Below, one piece after another: positions 1 to 8,603 of a DNA stretch of 64,000 bases. The stretch comes from Halanaerobium sp046541575 (GTDB lineage Bacteria > Bacillota > Halanaerobiia > Halanaerobiales > Halanaerobiaceae), in the NCBI GenBank assembly GCA_046541575.1, contig JBKHDA010000003.1:1-64000 (forward strand), written 5' to 3'. Under the pieces are notes generated by a model. That model ran no database searches. It was not told where the DNA came from and saw only the letters and a program-made list of their open reading frames with translations. The first letter of the stretch is position 1. Each line of letters opens with the position of its first letter. Made by a program: the position numbers and the translations under genes.

Positions 1-72
1 GAGTTAGAAACTGCAGCTTATTATTTATCAATGAAAGTCGTCGTGCAGGTTATGGCCAATTCTTTTTATTAT
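1..72. other. Left-edge stretch, no gene assigned
   Basis: Two plus-strand frames stay open from the edge into the 3' end of the minus-strand phosphorylase gene, but neither gives a recognisable protein end, so I assign nothing. No terminator hairpin is visible directly downstream of the phosphorylase stop codon. Confidence 0.3.
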
Positions 73-1683
73 TTATTTATTATACATTTCCGCATAATAT
101 CTTTCTAACATTTTCTTAGCGGAAAATCTTTCATAAGTAGTAGCAATACTTTCCATCATCATATCTTTCCAGCGATCTTTATTGCCGTAGAAAGTTGGGA
201 TAACTTCATTGAATAAAACTCTGTAGAGTGCGTAAAGATCATTTTCATCCTGACCTTCACCTACATAGCCGTCTCCAAACTGCCAGCCGTTAATTCCGTG
301 CTCACAGCCTTCAACCCACCATCCGTCAAGAATACTTAAGTTTAGACCGCCATTCATAGCTGCCTTCATACCGGAAGTACCGCTTGCTTCAAGTGGTTTG
401 CGGGGATTGTTTAACCAGATATCAACACCGCGTGTCATATAGCGAGCAATTTCCATGTTGTAATCTTCTAAGAAGACAACACTGTTAGGAAATTCTTTGG
501 CCTTTTGGACTAAATTAGCTACAATTTGCTTACCGTTATCATCTGTTGGATGAGCTTTACCGGAAAACACAAACTGAATTTCACCAGACTTTAAATATGG
601 ATCTATAACATCAGCTTTTTCGAAGACTAAATTAGGCCGCTTATAAGCAGTTGCTCTTCTGGCAAAACCAATGATTAATTTATCTGGGTCAAGTTCTGCA
701 CCATTTCTTTCTTTGATGAAGTCAACTAATTCCTGTTTCATTGTTTTACGGGTGTTGTAAATAGCTTCTTTATCTCCCATGTTTTCAACAATTCTATCAT
801 CAACCCAGGTGCCTCTGTGAACACCATTAGTGATTGAGATAATAGGAGATTTACCGGCAACTTCCTTCCACATTTCACGAGAAGTCTGTCCGTGAAGTTT
901 AGCAACACCATTTGAAATTCTTGAGAGGCGCAGGCCGGCAACTGTCATACTAAATGGACTGTCACCAATTTCTTTCATCTGTTTTTTAGTTAAACCGTTA
1001 AAAGCACTCATTTTTTTGAGGCTGTCTAAGCTGTGGGATTCGTTACCCTCTTTAACTGGAGTATGTGTTGTAAAGACAATGTCTTCTTTAACGTCATCCC
1101 AGGCTGTACGGAAATCCATACCGGTTTCCATTTTTTCTTTGATTAATTCTGTACCTGCTAAAGCTGCATGACCTTCATTGAAATGATAAATATCAATATT
1201 AAGGCCAAGTTTGCGAATTGCTCTTACTCCACCAACACCAAGTGCAATTTCCTGGGCAATTCTTCTTTCATTAAATCCATCATAAAGACCATCAGTAATT
1301 GTCTGATATTTTCTGTTTTCTGGCAGATTTGCATCCAGCAGATATAAGGTTGCATTATCAAACTTATCTAATTTCCAGATCTTTAATTTTACTTCCTGAT
1401 CTCTAATTGTTACAGTCACAGTTTCACCAGTATCTTCAGCATGTTCATAAATTTCTTTATTTACAGGGTGCTGGTCTTCAGGTCTCCCGTTTTCATTGAT
1501 TACCTGTTTTGAGTAACCTTTGCGCCATAAAAGTCCGATTCCTGTCACAGGATAAGAAAATTCTTTTGCACCTTTTAGAATATCTCCTGCTAAAATTCCA
1601 AGTCCACCTGAATAAATACGCATATTTTCATTTAATCCGTATTCCATACAGAAATAAGCTGTGTGCGGCTTATTGTTGTTCAT
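73..1683 (-). CDS. glgP: Alpha-glucan (glycogen) phosphorylase, short type
   Basis: Releases glucose-1-phosphate from glycogen or maltodextrin with inorganic phosphate, in the cytoplasm. The roughly 536-residue length is that of the compact bacterial/archaeal alpha-glucan phosphorylases rather than the ~800-residue animal or MalP type. The N-terminus has the YFCMEYGL and GGLGILAGD motifs of this family, and near residue 440 lies EASGTSGMKAAMNG, the PLP-lysine region, followed by GWWVEG. A longer frame begins with TTG at 1689, but I prefer ATG at 1683: the AAGGAG site ends 10 nt upstream of it and only 4 nt from the TTG. It is the last gene before the left edge and runs the same way as the sucrose-phosphate synthase and fructokinase genes, so it supplies glucose-1-phosphate to the same pool. 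Confidence 0.93.
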   Translation of the reverse strand: MNNNKPHTAYFCMEYGLNENMRIYSGGLGILAGDILKGAKEFSYPVTGIGLLWRKGYSKQVINENGRPEDQHPVNKEIYEHAEDTGETVTVTIRDQEVKLKIWKLDKFDNATLYLLDANLPENRKYQTITDGLYDGFNERRIAQEIALGVGGVRAIRKLGLNIDIYHFNEGHAALAGTELIKEKMETGMDFRTAWDDVKEDIVFTTHTPVKEGNESHSLDSLKKMSAFNGLTKKQMKEIGDSPFSMTVAGLRLSRISNGVAKLHGQTSREMWKEVAGKSPIISITNGVHRGTWVDDRIVENMGDKEAIYNTRKTMKQELVDFIKERNGAELDPDKLIIGFARRATAYKRPNLVFEKADVIDPYLKSGEIQFVFSGKAHPTDDNGKQIVANLVQKAKEFPNSVVFLEDYNMEIARYMTRGVDIWLNNPRKPLEASGTSGMKAAMNGGLNLSILDGWWVEGCEHGINGWQFGDGYVGEGQDENDLYALYRVLFNEVIPTFYGNKDRWKDMMMESIATTYERFSAKKMLERYYAEMYNK

Positions 1684-1781
1684 TAACAAATCACTCCTTA
1701 TTAAAATTCATCAAACGTCTGCATAATTTTACAGTAATATCAATTCCTATTTATTCATTATATCAAATTCTCAGCAAAAGT

Positions 1782-3266
1782 CTATTTTTTGAAAACTTTT
1801 TCTTTGAATTTCTCCAATAGTTTGTGTTCATTATCGCTATCCGGGAGGAAATAGTAGGCCGGGATTTCACTGTGGATTACCGGTATTTCAAAGCTTAATC
1901 CCTTTTCCATTGCTTTAAGATATCTTTTTGCAGTTTGTTCCCAGGTATATGTTGATTCTACTCTTTCTCTTGCTTTTATTTGATAATCCTTCCAGACTCC
2001 AGATTCACCAACTATTTTTCTGAGTCCCCGAGCTATATCAGCTGGATCTTCAGGATCAATTAAAATGCCGTATTCATCATCTGCCATTATTTCACTCTGA
2101 CCACCATTTTTTGTAACTACAGCAGGTAATCCGGCTGCCATTGCTTCTACTGGTGCCAGTCCAAATGGTTCGTAAAATGAAGTTAAAGAAAAAACGGATT
2201 CTCTTTCCGCTAAATAACCATAACATTCAGCCAGTTCTTTTTGACTGCCTAAGGGAAACATTGAAACTTTACCCTTCAGATTATTCTTTTCAACTACTTC
2301 CATAATCTGATCAAGAATTTCTTTTTCTTCTCCGTCTGCTGAACTGTAATCCACAAATGGATTTTCAATTCCTCTTAAAGTAATAACAAGATTTGCTTTC
2401 TGCTGCAGTTCTGGATCACCAGCAAATGCCCTGACTAATGCCAGATGGTTTTTCTTCTGGTCAAGGCGGCTGGCACAGATGATTGCCGGTTTATCTACTC
2501 TATCGGCTTCTAGATCACGCTTAAGGTAATTCTCAATCATCTGAGCAGATGCTTCAGAATATTCTCCATCGAAAACATCTGTGTTAACTCCAGGAGGAAT
2601 TACAGAAAATTTCTTATCATTTTCTACATCTACAGCTCCTTCGTAATAAGGGTGGGAATACTGCTCCATTCTCTCCTGAGAAGTACTAACAATAATTTGA
2701 TTTGAAAATTTCATGGTTAATCTTTCTGCAATTATGCGGTTATGAAATTTAAAACGGTTAATTAGTTCTTCAAAATTTTCTTTAGAAAAATTTAATTTAT
2801 CCATCTTCTGTGCACCAAGTGAGTGACCGGTAAAGGAAAACGGAGTCTCCATTTTTTCTTTGAGTAATACTCCTGCCAGTCCGCCATCACCATAATGGGT
2901 GGTAAAAAAGTCCGGGAAAGCACCTTCTTCATCATAAAATTCAGCTATAGCATCCACATATTCTTTTAGGTGCGGCCATAATTTTTCTTTTGCTAAAAAT
3001 TTATTGCCTCCAAAGGGCAGTCGGATAATTCTTAAATTATCACAATCGGGGTAGCTGTCATAAAGCTCACTAAATTCAGGCCAGTCCGGATCATGAATCT
3101 GGCGGGTGATAATATCGACACTAATACCCATCTTGGCTAAAGCCTTACTTACTTCTTTAACATAAACCAGCTGTCCACCAAAATCGGGATGTTCTGTCCA
3201 GTAGCTGTCATTTTGATCAAAATTACCCTGTGGATTTAAAAATGCTACATGTTTAATTTCACTCAT
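1782..3266 (-). CDS. sps: Sucrose-phosphate synthase (GT4)
   Basis: Transfers glucose from a nucleotide sugar to fructose-6-phosphate to give sucrose-6-phosphate. The 494-residue product matches, from memory, the H. orenii enzyme of known structure in its opening (HVAFLNPQGNF, YWTEHPDFGGQLVYVKEVS), in TTHYGDGG and TGHSLGAQK, and in the C-terminal GT-B donor motif EPFGLAPVE around residue 385. The frame is open 51 nt further upstream, but ATG 3266 has an ideal AGGAGGT site 7 nt away and gives the family N-terminus. Its start overlaps the fructokinase stop by 8 nt, so translation is probably coupled. It lacks the C-terminal phosphatase domain of plant-type enzymes and no sucrose-phosphate phosphatase gene is in view. 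Confidence 0.94.
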   Translation of the reverse strand: MSEIKHVAFLNPQGNFDQNDSYWTEHPDFGGQLVYVKEVSKALAKMGISVDIITRQIHDPDWPEFSELYDSYPDCDNLRIIRLPFGGNKFLAKEKLWPHLKEYVDAIAEFYDEEGAFPDFFTTHYGDGGLAGVLLKEKMETPFSFTGHSLGAQKMDKLNFSKENFEELINRFKFHNRIIAERLTMKFSNQIIVSTSQERMEQYSHPYYEGAVDVENDKKFSVIPPGVNTDVFDGEYSEASAQMIENYLKRDLEADRVDKPAIICASRLDQKKNHLALVRAFAGDPELQQKANLVITLRGIENPFVDYSSADGEEKEILDQIMEVVEKNNLKGKVSMFPLGSQKELAECYGYLAERESVFSLTSFYEPFGLAPVEAMAAGLPAVVTKNGGQSEIMADDEYGILIDPEDPADIARGLRKIVGESGVWKDYQIKARERVESTYTWEQTAKRYLKAMEKGLSFEIPVIHSEIPAYYFLPDSDNEHKLLEKFKEKVFKK

Positions 3267-4260
3267 TAAAATTACCTCCTTCAATTGGTTGAATATCATA
3301 ATAAGATATAATTTCACTTAAGGGTGGTACTGAAGATAGGGCTCCAACCCCCTGGATTTTAAATGCTGCTACAGCGTTGCCCAGTCTGGCAGCTTCTTTG
3401 ACCGGAAGCCCTTTTAAAATGCCTGTTAAAAATCCTGACCAGAATGAATCACCTGCACCTGTAACATCAATTACCTTCTCTGAAAAAACAGGTATATGCA
3501 GCGGCGCGTTATTTCCATCAGATAAAAGCACTCCATCTTTTCCTAAAGTTAAAATCACTATTCCAGCCCCATCGCTGTGATATTTTTTTATATAATTTTC
3601 TGGATGATCCTGACCATAGAGGTGATAGGCATCATCTAAAGAAGGTTTGATAACATCTGCCTGAGCTAAAAGTTCTCTGATAATTTTGCTGCCCTTATTA
3701 CCCTCAGGCCAGAGATTAGCTCTAAAACTTGGATCAAAAGCAAAAACTTTATTTTTTTCTACCGCATAATCTACGGCTTTAATTGCAGTTGCCCGGGCCG
3801 GATTTTGAGAAAGTATAAAACTCCCCATAAAAAATACTGAAGAATTATCAATTTTTTCGTAAATGCTGTCAGTAATTTCTAGATTAATATCTGCCCCTCT
3901 ATAAGCAAGCCAGGAAGGAGTTTCCTTACTTTTATTAACAAATATAATTGGTGTACCTTCTTCCTGGTCATACTGCAGACAGTCTAGATTTACTCCTTCA
4001 TTTTCTAAAATTTCTCTTAGATATTCTCCAAATTCATCTTGCCCAATTCGACTTATAAATGCTGTTTTGTTTTCGAGGCGCTGCATATTTACTAAAACAT
4101 TGGCAGGAGAACCACCAAAATAACGGGTAAAATTAACACACTCCTTAAGTGGTGCTTCCTCCCTGGATATCATATCCAGCAAAACCTCTCCATAAGCAGT
4201 TATATCGAAGTCATTTTCTTCGAAATTAAAACTGTCATGAATTGTTAACAATCGCCTCAC
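3259..4260 (-). CDS. frk: Fructokinase, PfkB/ribokinase family
   Basis: Phosphorylates fructose to fructose-6-phosphate, the acceptor used by the sucrose-phosphate synthase encoded directly downstream. The PfkB signatures are present: FGGSPANVLVNM near residue 50 and the C-terminal DVTGAGDSFWSGFL, whose aspartate is the catalytic base. FxxYRGADINL-type residues in the middle fit the fructokinase branch. About 333 residues, usual for the family. The start is uncertain: GTG at 4260 is annotated, but TTG at 4251 lies just after GAGGTGAGG and would give a product three residues shorter. It overlaps sps by 8 nt, forming a two-gene sucrose operon like that known in H. orenii. A 208-bp divergent region separates it from the pullulanase gene. 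Confidence 0.9.
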   Translation of the reverse strand: MRRLLTIHDSFNFEENDFDITAYGEVLLDMISREEAPLKECVNFTRYFGGSPANVLVNMQRLENKTAFISRIGQDEFGEYLREILENEGVNLDCLQYDQEEGTPIIFVNKSKETPSWLAYRGADINLEITDSIYEKIDNSSVFFMGSFILSQNPARATAIKAVDYAVEKNKVFAFDPSFRANLWPEGNKGSKIIRELLAQADVIKPSLDDAYHLYGQDHPENYIKKYHSDGAGIVILTLGKDGVLLSDGNNAPLHIPVFSEKVIDVTGAGDSFWSGFLTGILKGLPVKEAARLGNAVAAFKIQGVGALSSVPPLSEIISYYDIQPIEGGNFNE

Positions 4261-4468
4261 CTCACATTTTTAATTTAAGTTCTCTTAAAACAATATTTCT
4301 ACATAAATTATAAATAACCTGTTTTTTTAAACAATTAATCTCAAGCAGCAGGAATAGCAATAAAGATAAAGAATAATAAGTAATACAGACAATAATTATA
4401 AAGACAGGTCTTTTTTACAAATATAATGCTGCCTGAGTTTAAATTGCATTAATAGTGGAGATGATTTT

Positions 4469-6388
4469 ATGTTCAATAAAAATATACAGACTAAACCGGC
4501 TAAATTATATTATTCTGGTGATGATTTGGGATTGACTTTTTCTGAAAAAAAAATATTTTACAAAATCTGGTCACCTCCTGCCCAGTCAGCTTTTGTTGAG
4601 ATTTATGCTGATGACCAGGGTAATAAGAAGCTGGATGAGCTGGAGCTAGAAGCTTCAGTTAGTGATACCTGGGAAGTAAAGATCCCTCAGAAATACTATG
4701 GTAAATATTATTTACTGAAAATTGTGCTGCCTCGAAGAGAATACAAATTTGTAGACCCCTGGACAAAAGCAGTGGGCACAAATAGTAAGTATGGACTGAT
4801 TGTAGATCCTGCTCGTGTTTATCCTCCTACCTGGACCCATGATCAGAAGGTTGAGCTTGAGGATCCAGTAAATGCAGTAATTTATGAGCTGCATGTTAAA
4901 GATTTTTCTGCTTCTCCTGAAAGTGGGATTAGACACCAGGGAAAATATTCAGCTTTTACTGAAAGGCACAGTGTAAACCGGGAAGGAATGCTGACCGGAA
5001 TTGCCCATCTTAAGGAAATGGGTGTTACCCATGTGCATCTGCTGCCGGTCTATGATTTTGCTTCAGTAGATGATACTGATCCAGATGATTATAATTGGGG
5101 TTATGATCCTCTATATTATATGGTTCCAGAAGGTTCTTATGCCTCTGATCCATCTAATGAAAGCAGAATTTATGAATTTAAAAAGATGGTTAAAACCCTT
5201 CATTCTTATGGAATTGGGGTGATCATGGATGTAGTTTACAATCATACCTATCACACTCAGAACTCCCCTTTCCAAAAGATTTTTCCAAATTACTTTTACA
5301 GGTTTACAGAAGACGGAAAATTTGCCAATGCTTCTGGCTGTGGAAATGAAATTGCAACAGAGCGGGAAATGATGCGCAAGTATATTGTTGATTCCCTTCT
5401 TTACTGGAGTCGGGAATATCATATTGATGGTTTTCGGTTTGATTTAATGTCGGCCATTGATCGCGAAACTATGCTTTTGGCAGAACACAAACTGCGCAAA
5501 GAAAACCCCTCGGTTTTAGTCTATGGTGAACCCTGGACTGCTTTAGAACCTCAGCTTGAGAGGTATCAGCAGATCCGGAAGGGTGATCAGCGGGGAACAT
5601 GTATTTCAGTTTTTAATGATAATTTTCGTAATGCACTTAAAGGTGATAGTGATGGAGTGGAAAAAGGTTTTATTCAGGGTAAGATTGGATTGGAAAGAGA
5701 AATTGACGAAGGTGTTATTGGAGCAATTGGATTAGAAGAAAGACGTCTGTATGGTTTTACTCTGCATCCTGGGGAAAGTATTAATTATCTGGAGTCTCAC
5801 GATAATTTAACTCTCTGGGATAAACTTGCCAGATCCTGTCCTGGAGCTAATGAAAAACAGCGTAAAAAGATGCATAAACTGGGACAGGTAATTTTGTTTA
5901 CTTCTCAGGGAGTACCTTTTATTCCTGCTGGGACTGAGTTTTTGCGAACTAAATTTGGAGATAAAAACAGTTTCAAATCCGGGATTGAGGTTAATGAATT
6001 AAAATGGGAGAGAAAAACCACCTACAGAGATCATTTTAGTTATGTCAAAGGACTGATCAATCTGCGCAGCCATCATCCGGCTTTTAGGATGCGCAAAAGG
6101 TCAGCAATTAAGGAAAACTTACATTTTATCAGTTCTCCTTTTGGAACTGTAGGTTACGGAATTTTCAATAATGCAAATGAAGATGCCTGGAGTACAATTT
6201 TAGTTCTTTTAAATCCAGCTAAAGAGTGGAAGCAGTTTTTCCTACCTGAAAATCGAACCTGGGCAATAGTGGTTGATGATAAAGAAGCAGGAACTGAGCC
6301 AATACGCTTTTTTCATTCTAATGAAGTTATGGTCCCTCCAATTACAGGTATGGTAATTTATGCAGCAGAAATGGTTACAGGCTATTAA
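4469..6388 (+). CDS. pulA: Type I pullulanase (GH13_14), intracellular
   Basis: Hydrolyses alpha-1,6 branch points of pullulan, limit dextrin or glycogen. 639 residues: an N-terminal CBM48-like beta domain (about 20-110), then the GH13 barrel. The type I signature YNWGYDP is present near residue 210, the nucleophile region as DGFRFDLMSAID, the acid/base as VYGEPW and the third acid as ESHDNLTLWDK. No signal peptide, so it acts in the cytoplasm on internal glycogen, working with the phosphorylase. ATG with GGAG 8 nt upstream. A short AAAAGC/GCTTTT hairpin overlaps its 3' end at 6387-6403 and may terminate weakly. Confidence 0.93.
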   Translation: MFNKNIQTKPAKLYYSGDDLGLTFSEKKIFYKIWSPPAQSAFVEIYADDQGNKKLDELELEASVSDTWEVKIPQKYYGKYYLLKIVLPRREYKFVDPWTKAVGTNSKYGLIVDPARVYPPTWTHDQKVELEDPVNAVIYELHVKDFSASPESGIRHQGKYSAFTERHSVNREGMLTGIAHLKEMGVTHVHLLPVYDFASVDDTDPDDYNWGYDPLYYMVPEGSYASDPSNESRIYEFKKMVKTLHSYGIGVIMDVVYNHTYHTQNSPFQKIFPNYFYRFTEDGKFANASGCGNEIATEREMMRKYIVDSLLYWSREYHIDGFRFDLMSAIDRETMLLAEHKLRKENPSVLVYGEPWTALEPQLERYQQIRKGDQRGTCISVFNDNFRNALKGDSDGVEKGFIQGKIGLEREIDEGVIGAIGLEERRLYGFTLHPGESINYLESHDNLTLWDKLARSCPGANEKQRKKMHKLGQVILFTSQGVPFIPAGTEFLRTKFGDKNSFKSGIEVNELKWERKTTYRDHFSYVKGLINLRSHHPAFRMRKRSAIKENLHFISSPFGTVGYGIFNNANEDAWSTILVLLNPAKEWKQFFLPENRTWAIVVDDKEAGTEPIRFFHSNEVMVPPITGMVIYAAEMVTGY

Positions 6389-6408
6389 AAGCTTGTAGCT
6401 TTTCTGTT
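6387..6408 (+). terminator. Short hairpin after pulA
   Basis: AAAAGC pairs with GCTTTT across a 5-nt loop, followed by a T-rich stretch. It overlaps the last codons of pulA. The stem is short, so termination may be partial. Confidence 0.35.
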
Positions 6409-6526
6409 CTTATGATAAAATAAGTAACAAGTATCTTAAGGAAGATAATATTTCTAATTTAGAATTGTGCCAATCTTCACTTTTTATTAAAAATTTAGCA
6501 CAAAGAAGGGAGTAGTAGAGTATAAT

Positions 6527-8428
6527 ATGATCAAAGATAATAATTTGAAAAATGTTGAGCTGCCGGAAGAAGTTGAGGAATTACTGAAGGCCTGCCCTAA
6601 ATATACAGTTGCTCATAATGAGCAGCAGCTGGTTGAGTTATCAGTTAGAGATGCCAAAAATGGCTGTCAGGAAGTGAAGTATGAGATACCTGATCAGGGT
6701 GAGGTTGTAGAGACTGTGGTCTGTAAGGTGCGCAACGGTATTTCTGCCAATTATCCTGATCCTTATATGAGACGCCGGGATCCTAACTGTATGCTGATTG
6801 CTGATGAGAAGCCGACAGATAAAGAAAGATATGAAAATAGGTTTGGAGAAAGATTTGAAGAAAATATGAGGCAGGAGACCTTTGAGTGGTTGAAGACTCA
6901 GGAACTGGCTTTATTCTTTTTTGAAACAGGACCAAGAGGATTAGGGGTTAAAGCAATGGCCCTTGTACCTGCAAATGCAGCCTTTTTTGCTTTTGGACTT
7001 TCCCTGCTGCAGGGAATAGTTGATACCCGCAAGCGGGAGGAGATATTTAAACCGACTTCTCATATTTATGTAGCTCCACCATTCCGCCACACACACTTTG
7101 ATGGTAAACAGGTGGTAGTTCACCGCAGGATGGACAATAAATATGAGATGTTTGCTTACAATCTATACCCTGGACCAAGTGCCAAAAAAGGAGTTTACGG
7201 GATGCTGATCAATCAGGGAGAAAAAGAAGAGTGGGTAACCCTCCACTGTTCAGCTGTTCAGGTAGTAACTCCCTATGGAAATACAGTTAATATTTCTCAT
7301 GAAGGAGCCAGTGGTGGTGGAAAGAGTGAGATGTTAGAGGATATGCACCGCGAAAGAAGTGGGCGTCTGCTCTTTGGTAAAAATATAATAACAGATGAAA
7401 AATTCCATATAAGTCTTCCCCAGGGCTGTGGTTTGAGGCCGATGACTGATGATATGGCAATCTGTCATAATTCGCTGCAGAAGGAAAATGGAAAATTAAC
7501 ATTAATGGATGCTGAAAATGCATGGTTTGTGCGGGTGGATCATATTGATAAATATGGTAAAGAACCCACCCTGGAGGCTATTACAGCAGATCCTGATAAA
7601 CCATTACTTTTTTTAAATATTAATGCAGCACCAAATAGTACTGCTTTAATCTGGGAACATATAGAAGATGAGCCGGGAAAACCCTGTCCCAATCCCAGAG
7701 TAACAATTCCGAGAGATATTATACCTGATGTTTTAAAAGAACCATTATCTATTGATGTCCGCAGTTTTGGAGTTAGAGTTCCACCTTCTACCAAAGAAAA
7801 CCCGACTTATGGTATTCTGGGACTTTTCCATGTGCTTCCTCCTGCCTTAGCCTGGTTGTGGAGGCTGGTTGCTCCCCGCGGTCACGGTAATCCAAGTATT
7901 ATTACAGGAGAAGGAATGAGTTCAGAAGGGGTTGGATCTTACTGGCCTTTTGCTACCGGTAAAAAAGTAGATCAGGCTAATTTGCTCTTAGAACAGATTA
8001 TGGAAACACCTAAGGTTAAATATATTCTAATTCCAAATCAGCATATAGGTGCCTGGAATGTTGGCTTTATGCCTGAGTGGATAACCAGAGAATATTTAGC
8101 CCGCCGTGGTGGAGCCTGGTTTACAGAAGATCAGTTAAGACCTGCTAGAATGCCGCTTTTAGGATATTCACTGCAGGAGCTGCTGGTAGAGGGTCAGCAT
8201 ATAGAAAAAGAATTCTTACAGGTTCATCGTCAGCCAGAAGTCGGCGAAAAAGCCTATGATATTGGAGGTAAAATACTTTCAGATTTCTTCAAAAAATGTA
8301 TTAAAGACTATCTGGAACCCGGACTTGATCCAATCGGTAAAAAAATTATTGAGACTGCTCTTAATGATGGTGGAGTTGAAGATTACTGTGATTTAATAGA
8401 GGGAGAGCCAATAATTAGACAGATCTAA
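6527..8428 (+). CDS. DUF4914 family protein, P-loop-containing, PEPCK-like
   Basis: I recognise this as the uncharacterised DUF4914 family; the reaction is unknown. The 633-residue soluble protein has a Walker-A-like GASGGGKSE at residues 260-268, in a setting resembling the kinase-1 loop of ATP-dependent phosphoenolpyruvate carboxykinase (GLSGTGKT). The C-terminal half is rich in conserved-looking Gly/Pro motifs (APRGHGNPS, GEGMSSEGVGSYWPFATGKK). No membrane segment or signal peptide. The nearest purine-rich ribosome site (AAGGGAG) lies unusually far, about 14 nt, from the ATG. It lies between pullulanase and sucrose phosphorylase and is followed by a strong terminator, so it belongs at least by position to the storage-carbohydrate block. 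A kinase or carboxykinase-like phosphotransfer role is inference. Confidence 0.7.
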   Translation: MIKDNNLKNVELPEEVEELLKACPKYTVAHNEQQLVELSVRDAKNGCQEVKYEIPDQGEVVETVVCKVRNGISANYPDPYMRRRDPNCMLIADEKPTDKERYENRFGERFEENMRQETFEWLKTQELALFFFETGPRGLGVKAMALVPANAAFFAFGLSLLQGIVDTRKREEIFKPTSHIYVAPPFRHTHFDGKQVVVHRRMDNKYEMFAYNLYPGPSAKKGVYGMLINQGEKEEWVTLHCSAVQVVTPYGNTVNISHEGASGGGKSEMLEDMHRERSGRLLFGKNIITDEKFHISLPQGCGLRPMTDDMAICHNSLQKENGKLTLMDAENAWFVRVDHIDKYGKEPTLEAITADPDKPLLFLNINAAPNSTALIWEHIEDEPGKPCPNPRVTIPRDIIPDVLKEPLSIDVRSFGVRVPPSTKENPTYGILGLFHVLPPALAWLWRLVAPRGHGNPSIITGEGMSSEGVGSYWPFATGKKVDQANLLLEQIMETPKVKYILIPNQHIGAWNVGFMPEWITREYLARRGGAWFTEDQLRPARMPLLGYSLQELLVEGQHIEKEFLQVHRQPEVGEKAYDIGGKILSDFFKKCIKDYLEPGLDPIGKKIIETALNDGGVEDYCDLIEGEPIIRQI

Positions 8429-8466
8429 AAGTTGACCAAATAAAATAGCATTTTAATATGAAAATT

Positions 8467-8495
8467 AAAGAAGAGTTAACAGCTCTTCTTTTTTT
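8467..8495 (+). terminator. Rho-independent terminator after the DUF4914 gene
   Basis: AAAGAAGAG pairs with CTCTTCTTT around a 7-nt loop and continues into a run of T. It separates the DUF4914 gene from the sucrose phosphorylase promoter. Confidence 0.8.
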
Positions 8496-8503
8496 GGAAA
8501 ATA

Positions 8504-8519
8504 TGTTAAGCGCTTGACA
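8504..8519. promoter_or_regulatory. LacI-family operator overlapping the -35 of the sucrose phosphorylase gene
   Basis: TGTTAAGCGCTTGACA is a 16-bp inverted repeat with one mismatched pair and a central CG, the form of LacI-family operators. Its right arm contains the TTGACA -35 element (8514-8519), so a bound repressor would block RNA polymerase. The likely ligand-responsive repressor is the LacI-family protein encoded immediately downstream of the target gene. Confidence 0.7.
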
Positions 8520-8542
8520 TATTAATTTTTAGATAATAAAAT
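8514..8542 (+). promoter_or_regulatory. SigmaA promoter of the sucrose phosphorylase gene
   Basis: TTGACA at 8514-8519, a 17-bp spacer, and TAAAAT at 8537-8542. The start codon is 61 nt beyond the -10 element. Confidence 0.7.
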
Positions 8543-8603
8543 AAGGGTATAATTTAAGTTAAGATAATAAAATCAATTAAAGAAGAATAGTGGAGGGATA
8601 AAA

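Noticed and set aside
4316..4440. Interleaved inverted repeats (ACCTGT/ACAGGT and CTCAAGCAGCA/TGCTGCCTGAG) before pulA as a pseudoknot riboswitch
   Set aside because: The pairs are short and far apart, and AT-rich DNA gives many such matches; not enough to claim a structure.
7540..7794. Minus-strand frame within the DUF4914 gene
   Set aside because: Lies entirely antisense to a long, well-formed coding sequence and has no ribosome site; treated as a shadow like the other antisense frames.
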